Position numbers and translations under genes: made by a program | The notes under the pieces: generated by a model | The model's input: the letters and a program-made list of their open reading frames with translations, nothing else | What the model was told of the DNA's origin: nothing | Databases searched by the model: none | Source of the DNA: Phanerochaete sordida | Lineage: Eukaryota; Basidiomycota; Agaricomycetes; Polyporales; Phanerochaetaceae | Length of the DNA: 64,000 nucleotides | NCBI GenBank assembly: GCA_019973155.2 | Contig: BPQB01000015.1 | Location: 186,001 to 250,000, forward strand | Direction of reading: 5' to 3' | Shown here: positions 56,067 through 64,000 of the stretch, one piece after another | Numbering within the stretch: the stretch's first letter is position 1 | Layout: every line of letters begins with the position of its first letter

Positions 56067-56086
56067 GGCGCATCAATTGATGCGCC
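56067..56086. repeat. Array palindrome, copy 2
   Basis: Perfect 20-mer GGCGCATCAATTGATGCGCC. Confidence 0.8.
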
Positions 56087-56510
56087 CTTCCTCCTGAAAC
56101 GAACACGCGCGGTTCGTCCGCCATCGCCATCTCGCCCGACGTCTACGACCGAGACGTTCCCCCTCCTTCCGCGCACGTCAGATGCAACATGGAAGAATAC
56201 GCGTTGTGCTGAGCTCAAGACCTCTCCAAAACTGGCGGTCAACGACGACGCGGCGGCGACCAGCTACTTACGCGCACAGCGTCCGCACGGCGCAGGCCAA
56301 AGCCCTCCTCAAGCTGCACACGGTCGGGTACCGCGGGAATGCCATATATATGACACTCACGACGAAACAAAGAGAATGCTGCACATTTCGCTCAATCGTA
56401 AGGCTCCTCTTCCCTTCGAACCGCACGAAGCACTCACCACGCAGCGGGCGCACTGCAGACAAGGTCCCATAGACCGCCATGAAGCAGCTCGCCTTCGAGC
56501 TGCGAAATAC
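56087..56510 (+). pseudogene. Relic of the 5' end of the 495-aa gene, copy 2
   Basis: It matches the intact gene through promoter, exon 1 (AQAKALLKLHTVGYRGNAIY against TPAKALLKQRTGGLRENAIY), the first intron with its donor (ATCGTAAGG), and the start of exon 2 (ACAAGGTCCC.TAGACCGCC.TGAAGCAG). The ATG position of the intact gene is GTG here, ACGCGT just before it is kept, and frames are broken. Homology ends at about 56505. Confidence 0.75.
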
Positions 56511-56534
56511 ACTATACCCACATGCTTACCACGC

Positions 56535-56860
56535 GACATGAGCTGCTTGAAGTCTCCATCGCCGACGAATGTAGCGAAGGCTCGTCCGCGGCACTGCTTT
56601 GCAGCTAGGTGCTGCACGCAGTCGAGACCATTGACGTCGATCTGCAGAACACAGGGCGAGATTGTGTTACAACACGCGCCAGCACTTGCAGATGTACTGC
56701 GAGGTGAGGGATAACGAGGATGAGGCAGACCACGGGGATGGCGTAGCTGAGCTTAGTGCAGCAGGCATCGAATATCATTCAGCACCGAAAGAAGACAGGT
56801 GATACGATACCGTACTCCCTTCTTAGAAAACCTGTATGGGAACCTCGCTTACTCTGGCAT
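56535..56860 (+). pseudogene. Relic of the 3' part of the F-box 7 gene, copy 2
   Basis: GCAGTCGAGACCATTGACGT corresponds to F-box 7 near 39054. After a gap of roughly 400 bp relative to the parent, CTTGCAGATGTACTG matches 39504, followed by an acidic stretch and GAAAGAAGACAGGTGATACGATACC, which matches 39637. Stops interrupt the frame. The relic joins directly onto the 5' relic of the 495-aa gene. Confidence 0.75.
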
Positions 56861-57006
56861 GTGCTCGTCATAACAGCTCTGTCAGACTGCGGGATACAAC
56901 TACATACTGTACACGGGATATCCTGGCGACGTGTATACATTTTCTGTGGAGACTTGACGCTTGAATTCCGATTCGCTGTCATCGTTTTCTCGACCATCCT
57001 CTCCAT

Positions 57007-60000
57007 CTAGAGCCGCTTCCACGCGCGGTGCCCGCCATCGAAGACGCGTCCGTGATTATTCCAATCGAACCACTTGAGCGTCTCGGCGCCGTTCGCGCCC
57101 TTTGAGAAGGCCGCAGCAGAGGAGACGAGCGTGAGGTCAGGTGCAATCGCATTGCTGAGCGCATCTTCCTCTTTCACCGGATCGCCAACGGCGCCGCCGA
57201 TCTTCTTGCCGAAGCGGTCTACGACGAAGCCGTGCAGATGACTCTTCAGCGCAGTGGTGACCTCGTCCAGATTCCCGTTGGAGCGGTTGATGCCGTTGCT
57301 CTCGACCACCTGGTCAACGATGTTTAGCGGGCTTGTGCGAGATCAGAGTCAGTTTGTGTTGCATCAGAAAAAGAGCATTGCAAAACGCTTACATAGCGAT
57401 GACACCGCGGACGGTAGAGCCCGCATCGCGCCGCATGCTGCAGCCCTTGCAGTCCGCTGTATATATGAGGTGAGCAGGATCTGCGATGAACGAAAGCAGC
57501 TGTGCTCACAGTGATCTGGGCGAGCGAAGACAGCTACAGTACCGATGTACACGTGATTCTCCGACTGCCCTCTACCATGCGATTTTGCGACTGGGTCATA
57601 GTATACGTCGATGGTGTATGGTCCGTTGAACGCAAACTCGTTCGTCTGAAAGGGAGTGGTTAGGAATTAGAGAGGGGTGTATCGATGGGACTCGTGCCTG
57701 CACGACAACAACGAAGTTACGGTAATTGTCAACCGCTTTGTGGTGATCCGGCACGACAACCTCAGGAGAATTGAATATAGGGAGCTCGATATCATGAATT
57801 TTGGTGCCCGGCGGAGCACGCGAGGGCATGTCATCGACTGCAAGAAAGTCAGAACGAGCCCGGCTCTCTAATGAATAGGGCTGGAACGCACAAACGCCGT
57901 AGTACTCCTGGAGCCTCTTTCGCGCGAGGATACGCGCATCGTTGTCGATGTCCCGTCCGACTTTGACGCCTGCGACCTCAGGATACGAGTAATCTGTGAG
58001 GAAAGAGCGATGTTCAATAGCATCTGACGTCATACCCGATTGAGGAAAAATGACTATTTACATTTACCGTCGAGAAAACGCGTCCCTGTGGATGTCCAAT
58101 ATTTCGAGTCCTCCGTGCGGAACGGGGGGAGAGGTGAGTCGTCGGTGAGCTTTGCATTCTGTTCGTGCCATGAGCATAAGTATTGGCTTCCATTGATCGT
58201 CGAAAATATGAAACTCACGTAGACGAGGCTGTACGTACCGCGAGACTGTGTGAACGGGTATGTCCTCCCGCTGTGCGTGTATCCACTGCCCATCTACAGC
58301 CAACTGTGCGTTAGAGAGACTCCTTGACTGACGCACTGAGATCATCTTACAAAATAGTCGGGATAGACGTATTCCCAGAGAGCAAGAAGACGGTCCACGT
58401 TGCAGTGATGGAGGAAGAAGCTGAATAGTATGAGATTAGCACAGCATGAAAATTACTGCCACTCGGATTACGAGGTCCTTACATGGGATCGAATCCAGCC
58501 TGATAGTAGTATTAGTGGCTGAACAACGCCGAACTCGCCATGCACTCACGTAGTCAGGGTCCGACATGTGGCCATTCCCGCCAATAAAATCATGCATGCT
58601 GTCATGTATACCCTCCAGCGACCCTGTAACCCGCACAATGATGAGCAGCGAGACCTTGGACAGTCGACGATAGCGGTACGTGCCGCAGTTATAGAAGTCC
58701 ATGGTACGCAGGGACTGCGTAGTATGGTTAGAGAACTCGTCCCAGCTGTCAAAGACTCGGTTATATGCATTCACATAAGCTGGATGCAAGGCACATACAC
58801 CAGAGGCGGCTTGCCATCATCGTCGAAGGTGAAGAGCTTGCCGACGTGCCGCCTGATAGATTCAGCCTTCTTCTTGATTTTACTGCAGTCTTTTTCAGCG
58901 GCAGGCAAGGAAGTGAGCGAGACGTAAATTCTCACGCGTTCAGGTCAGCGGTTCCGCTGCTGGTGGCATGCGGAGTGCTCTTTGCATAGCGGAATGTGCG
59001 CTGCGCGACGCGGACCCGTGAGTGATGGGCTGCAAAACGAGGGCGAGGGTAGCGTACTTTCCACTTCGAGAAGTAGGCCTTGACCTGCACGAGCAAAGAA
59101 TGGGGTCAATGTCAAATCACGTCTGGTAGGTTCCGAGAGACTTTCCTGAGGATGATCAGGCTGCGACGACGTACAGTGAGTCCGAGCTCAAGCCCGTAAT
59201 TTAGAGAACTTACGTCCAAAACTTCGTCCTCAAAACCATCCGGAATGGTCTTGAATGGGAAGAACGCAAGCGGATTTTCGACCTCCTTCGTGATCCCGCC
59301 CGGAAATTTGATGTTGACCTTGTCGTCGGTCAGCACGGGCGGAACGCCATCGTCGGCAACCTTCTTTGCAGCCCAGTCCCAAAATCTGTAGCGACAATGA
59401 GCCAAACGCTGATATAATCCGAAACGCAGGAAGCTTACGGGAAGCGAAGGGCCTGGGCGGCCTTCTTCCAAGCGTCGACCTCATCGGGCTTGTCTGTGAT
59501 GCTTGCGGTGATGCGTTTCGCGAGTTCGACGGCGATATTTCCGATGGCTTGTTCTACAGCCATGACATAGGGGCGGTGCCTGCAACGAAGTATGTCAGCC
59601 GGCGACCAGCGGTGGCCCAGAATGAGAGGCACACACCACGTCGGGAACACAACGCTGCCGTGGTTGCAGTACTGCAAACGTATTTAAACCGAGTTTGGTT
59701 GGCTAGCCCAGCTGAGGACTCACCCCACCAAAGCGCGAGGGGACAGGCTGGGTGTCCTTGGGATCCTTCGCACTAAAGTTGCTCTGGTCCTTGGCCAAGT
59801 CGCCGATCCATTCCTACATATCGATGGATCAGTCTCAGCGGGATAGGACATAGACGCTAACATAGACTGACCTTGAACGGGAGGCCGTGAATGCCCGCGA
59901 TCTCCGTGAAGTGCGCCGCAGGCGGTATGGCCAGACCGGGCGAGTCAACCGGGATGCCTCTGTCCTGGAGAGCGAGGAATGCGAGTATGAAGAGGGTAAA

Positions 60001-60096
60001 CTGCTCGGGTTGTGTGGTTTGTAGGTCCTCGATCTCGAGGCGGTCATGAACACCGGTGCCCTTTCGGCCAACGATGAGGTAGTTCTCTGCAGACAT
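57007..60096 (-). CDS. Tyrosinase 4
   Basis: Intact by inspection, with the same exon order. It starts MSAENYLIVGRKGTGVHDRL at 60096. Copper-site motifs: IHGLPF, YCNHGSVVFPTWHRPYVM, IHDSMHDFIGGNGHM, and FFLHHCNVDRLLALWEYVYP, where Phe replaces the Tyr of the other copies before LHHC. A five-residue insertion (GIPVDSPG region) occurs before IPPAAHF. The C-terminal domain has CKGC and ends KWFDWNNHGRVFDGGHRAWKRL. It is the last tyrosinase of the array, followed on the plus strand by the intact 495-aa gene. No disruption was found. Confidence 0.88.
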
Positions 60097-61311
60097 ATCT
60101 TGGGATGAGCAGAGGTAGACGCAAGATGAGGGCGACGCTATCCACCTCTCGCTCTTAAGTAGACCAACGCACCTCACCTGGCGTATTCGGTATTTTTTCT
60201 ACACGCTGCATCAAAGGTTAGTGCAGGTGCGAGGGTCATCGGATACCCGTCGAATGGAAATGACTGTGAACGGCGAGCCTTTAGATTCGGTTGTACGTGT
60301 GTGGAAGTGGGGCACGAACTTTATTTGGATTATTAAACTCTTCGATCCTGGTCTCGTCCTCGTAGCTCAATAGCACGACGGAACGTAGGAGATAGCCACC
60401 AAAATTCGACGAACGAGTTTGGCGTAAGCGAGGCTGTCTTCATGAAGTGTAAGGCTTTCCTGCGACCGCCACAGGCAAATTGTCGTCACTGCGCCCTATC
60501 AAACCAGAGAAACGCAAGAAAGGCAGATTATTTTTTAAAAGGCATGTGTACGTCGCTGCGTAGCACTGTCATGGAAGGGAAGGTCACGTACCACTACTTC
60601 CTCAAAGTATAACCACCTTCTCGAAATATTCCGACCTCTGTGTATGACCTGCGCGATGTTATTAGGTGTCATCGCAAAGAATCGCCCGAGAGTCTATGGA
60701 CAGTCGAGGTCATGGTACTCACAATGCTGTCCCAGCATGTCCAAGTGGTCAGAGTTACGTTCTCAGTCGTGCTGGCACGCGGTACTTCCTTTGCGCTTGC
60801 ACTGAGGATTGACTGGACAGAGGACCAATGAAATGTGAGAGACATCGTCTGTAATAGATTCTCTGCGTTAGTGAGCGTCGACTTGGGTCGAGCCAAGACT
60901 CGCCTGCAGCCATTTGCAGCAACTTCGTGCTTGCAGTGCCACATTGCGATAGCACCCACTGCGTTTCCGTTACGTTTCTGTGACACCTATGAGCAAAACA
61001 AATCGCACAGAATCTATAGGGATGTTGAACGCTATAACACGGGTCACCCTCAGGCCGAGTCTCACCACGCATAGCAGTCAGCTTGTAATGCGTCTTGCTT
61101 TGAACGTTGTCTTGAACGTTGTCCGTTGAGCGAACATCAAATGTCGCACGTTTGAACACTCGTGTGCGCGGTTCAGCGTAATAGCTAAAGCAGAGATTTA
61201 AGACCTGTAGGAAACCCGGAAGTCGTATGATTGGGCCTCGACGTTCAGAGTCGGGAAGTAGGTCGTGGTCGAACGCGCGCTTCTGGATAACCCGGGCAAC
61301 ATTTGGAAGTG
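60097..61311. other. Upstream region of tyrosinase 4
   Basis: A CTACTTAAGAGC element on the minus strand near 60152-60163 resembles those of tyrosinases 2 and 3 and may be the core promoter. Beyond about 60250 the DNA is unique intergenic sequence with no supported gene. Confidence 0.45.
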
Positions 61312-61331
61312 GGCGCATCAATTGATGCGCC
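61312..61331. repeat. Array palindrome, copy 3
   Basis: Perfect 20-mer GGCGCATCAATTGATGCGCC, 130-149 bp before the ATG of the intact 495-aa gene. It may be a promoter site that was copied with the unit. Confidence 0.8.
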
Positions 61332-61453
61332 CTTTCTCCTGAAGCGGCCACATGACGAACACGCGCGGTTCGTCCGCTACCACCATCTCGCCCGACGCTA
61401 CGACCGCGACATTCTCCTTCCTTCTGCCATACCCCGACACAACAGCGAAAACA

Positions 61454-61459
61454 ACGCGT
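61454..61459 (+). promoter_or_regulatory. MCB-like ACGCGT site at the start codon
   Basis: ACGCGT is the MluI cell-cycle box bound by MBF in fungi. Here it ends one base before the ATG, so it lies in the leader. It is kept in the relic at 56.2 kb. With one site this could be chance. Confidence 0.25.
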
Positions 61460-61460
61460 T

Positions 61461-63102
61461 ATGCTGAGCTCACGACCTCTACAAATCCCGCTCAACGACG
61501 ACGCAGCAGCGACAAGCTATGCACACACCCGCACCCCAGCGAAGGCACTCCTCAAGCAGCGCACGGGCGGGCTCCGCGAGAATGCGATATACAACGGCTC
61601 AATGACAGTGAGGGCGAAGGGGAAGAGTATTTTGCACACCCCGCTCAACCGTTAGGCTTCTCGCCTCTCTGTGTCGCACGAACCACTCACCTGCACGCAC
61701 AGACAAAGTCCCGCAGACCGCCGTCAAGCAGACCGCGTTCAAGCTGCGGACAGTCGCGACGCCCGCGCGCCCGCTGGGCGACAAGACACCGTTCCCGAAT
61801 CGCCAGTACGCGCCCGCGCAGCAGCTGCGTACGCCGAAGCCGCAGGCGGCGAAGCTCCTCCTCGAGGCGCAGGACGACGCGCCCGAGATGCTCGCGCAGA
61901 CACCAGAATGCTTACTACTTCCATCGGCTGCGCGCCGGCGCGCGAGCCTGCGCCTCCCGAGTGTGACGAGCAAGAGCCTCAAGACGCCCGCCACGAAGGG
62001 CAACTACTGGGATGTCAGCGACGGGGACATCGTGCTGGGCGAGGAGGGCGACAGTCTCGGCGAGGGCGAGCTTGGCGCGAGCAGAGTGCAGAATGCGGAT
62101 GCGGAGGTGCAGGGTGTAGAGCAGAACGAGGAGGAGGACATCGAATATATGCCTCCGAAGGTTCCTGGTGCGCCCTACAGTAGTCCCGACCGGCGTCCTC
62201 GTCACTCACCAGCCCTACAGAGCAGCCATGGGAGCCGCCATTCGACATGCCAGACTACAAGACCCTGGGTCGCACTCTCCTCCGAGGTGCGCACGGCGAC
62301 CGTGTCGACGACTCGGCCGACGTATACTACGCACAAGATATCGAATTATGTATCGACGTACCCCAGCTGCTGCAAGATAGCGGCGCCTTCGAACTGCCAT
62401 CATTGGAACCGTGCGACCTTGGTGAGCTGCCCAGCATTGTCTCTGACAGCCGTGAATTAACTCGTCACAGATGACGACGACCCATTCATTGCTGCGGCCA
62501 ACGCCCTGTCGGCACCGAAGCCAGCACCCACCGCAACTCACGCCCGAGCACCGTCTGCCGCAGGCGTGTCCCGTCCGGGGTCGCGATCCGGCCTTGGAGC
62601 GCGCCCGGACTCGCAAAGCTCGATGCGGAGCCGGTCAGCGCAGACGCCGACTCCGACATTGGCGTCCACGTCGCGCACTCGCGCTGCCGCGCAGGCTGCA
62701 ACTGCGGCCACGACCACCACTCGCGTTGCGCCCGCCACGACAGCCATCCACCGCACGACACGCTCCACCTCGAGCGCAGCGACGGTCAAACAAACTATAC
62801 CCGCTCCGCAGACTAGTTCGCGCCGCGTACAGCCCCCGCGCACGGCTTCTAGCCGTCCTGCGTCGCGAGAAGACGTCTCAAAAATGGAGACGCGATCACA
62901 TCCCGCCAAGGCCGTGAACATCGGGAGGACGGAGACTGCCCAAAGGACGGCAAACGTGGCGGCATCCCGGGCGCACGTCCCGGGCAAGCTAGACTCAGAG
63001 ACCCGTGGCGCAAGCTCTCGTACGGCAGTCCCTGTGCCTTCGTCCTCCATCTTGGATTCCGCGATGCCTCACGATCAGGATGACTTCATGTTCGCTGTCT
63101 AG
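61461..63102 (+). CDS. Unassigned Ser/Thr-rich protein (intact right end of the array)
   Basis: Four exons (61461-61650, 61703-62167, 62221-62421, 62471-63102) join in frame to 495 residues. I do not recognise a named family. Visible features: a short basic N-terminal part (TPAKALLKQRTGGLRENAIY), PLGDKTPFPNR, SLKTPATKGNYWDVSDGD, an acidic patch running into EEEDIEYMPPKVPEQPW and PPFDMPDYKTLGRTL, then a long Ser/Thr/Ala/Arg-rich, probably disordered tail ending DQDDFMFAV. No membrane helix. The LGDKTPFPNR element and short linear motifs are reminiscent of cell-cycle regulators such as securins, but this is a weak guess. Its 5' part was copied twice into the tyrosinase array. Confidence 0.65.
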
Positions 63103-63550
63103 TCTTGTTCTCGCACATGTACCAGCGTGAGTATGTGAATTCGCATGCATGTTTCCTGTTGTTTTCTGTGTGTCCGCGTTCCATGATCACAGCCTCAAGT
63201 AGCAAGTCCCCGAGATCGTGGCGATGATGGCCAGATCGCCTCGTGCCGCTAAGGTACGCCCGAGTCGCCATGATTGACTCGCCAATACCTCCGCACGCGC
63301 CCTGCCGATCTCACACCTCTCAGGGCCGCACGACGTGCCGGCAGTCCTATCGCCCTCCGCGACCTCCGCAGGCTGCATCGGTACAGGCCCGCGCGACGCC
63401 AAACTCCCGTCGCGGCCCCGTGCGCGACAATGGAGCAGGCTCTTCCAAAAATTCTCAATTGTCTCGCGCGGTCAGGTCGCGCACCACCACGGCGCCTACG
63501 CACGTACGTGAAGCCGCCCCGCCAGAAGCAGCGGGCGAGGGATCGCGCGC
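63103..63550. other. Intergenic spacer before the last gene
   Basis: GC-rich from 63300. Long frames at 63243-63640 in several phases are Arg/Pro-rich and overlap the promoter of the next gene, so I do not count them as coding. Confidence 0.4.
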
Positions 63551-63559
63551 GACACGCTG

Positions 63560-63568
63560 CTTATTTAA
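63560..63568 (+). promoter_or_regulatory. TATA-like element
   Basis: TTATTTAAG lies about 75 bp before the ATG at 63639 and supports that start. Confidence 0.4.
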
Positions 63569-63638
63569 GGGACGGGGCCGCGTTCTGCCTCGGCCAGCCT
63601 CCTCTGCGCGTTCTGCTCACACCCTGCCGTGCCTTGCT

Positions 63639-64000
63639 ATGGAGTACGACCCCGCCGCGCCCTACTACCACTTCACATACGAGCCGGCGGCTGCGGAAGG
63701 CGCGGCGGAGGAGGCAGGCGGTGGGGCAGCCGTCGACTTCGGGCTGTCGACGGGAGATCAGCAACTCGTGTTCCCAGACGCGTCGTTCGACTTCAGCGGC
63801 CTCTCAGCCGGCGCTGGCCTCCTTGGCGACGCGTTCCCTGTGGACGAGCCCTGGCTGCCAATCGAAGACGCCTCGTACGGTGCTCAGCGACCTTCCCTCC
63901 TGGGCGGAATATCGGGCTCTATGCCCTGGGTGCGTCGTCACTGTCATGCGCGGTGGCTATCGACTGACGACTATGGCGCGTTGAGGACGTGATCTGGCCA
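63639..64000 (+). CDS. 5' exon of an unknown acidic protein, cut by the window end
   Basis: Exon 1 probably runs 63639-63929 (97 codons, MEYDPAAPYYHFTYEP at the start) and ends at a GTGCGT donor. It is acidic and rich in Gly, Ala, Phe and Tyr, with alternating acidic and aromatic residues (LVFPDASFDFSGL), like an activation domain. That could mean a transcription factor whose DNA-binding part lies outside the window, but no domain is visible. Confidence 0.45.

Overview
The window reads as nuclear DNA of a basidiomycete fungus, most likely a mushroom-forming Agaricomycete. Genes are cut by many short GT-AG introns of about 50-60 nt and some exons are only 17-31 nt long. F-box proteins are expanded, a DUF6535-type membrane protein is cut by the left edge, and the tyrosinases are of the mushroom polyphenol-oxidase type. 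All exon joins below were read by eye from splice sites, reading frame and agreement between paralogues.

Layout. 1-273: 5' end of a DUF6535-like gene. 2.3-7.9 kb: a TAP-like alpha/beta-hydrolase (+) facing tyrosinase 1 (-). 8.7-13.5 kb: a two-helix membrane protein and a PC-esterase/TBL-like GDS protein (both -). 15.4-22.7 kb: four F-box genes, two of them a tandem pair. 23.5-24.8 kb: the mitochondrial GTP/GDP carrier GGC1. 25.0-27.3 kb: repeat-rich DNA with an 88-bp inverted-repeat pair and a MITE-like element full of decamers. 27.5-35.1 kb: two more TAP-like hydrolases around an F-box gene. 36-39.7 kb: two F-box genes. 39.9-63.1 kb: a tandem array holding tyrosinases 2, 3 and 4, interrupted by an intact 6.45-kb LINE, and ending in an unassigned 495-aa gene. 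63.6 kb to the end: first exon of another gene.

The most informative structure is the 38-63 kb array. Its left end is an intact F-box gene and its right end an intact 495-aa gene. At each of the two inner junctions lies a decayed 5' part of the right-end gene followed by a decayed 3' part of the left-end gene. This is the pattern expected if one ancestral unit, F-box (+) / tyrosinase (-) / 495-aa gene (+), was amplified by unequal crossing-over. A 20-bp palindrome marks each unit about every 5.2 kb. A LINE with identical 14-bp target-site duplications landed beside the first palindrome after the amplification.

Functionally the window holds four probably active tyrosinases (melanin or phenol oxidation), three probable membrane-anchored or secreted exopeptidases of the TAP-like family, a probable polysaccharide O-acyl-modifying enzyme, a mitochondrial nucleotide carrier and a set of F-box substrate adaptors. 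A link between the peptidases and tyrosinase activation is possible but is inference only.
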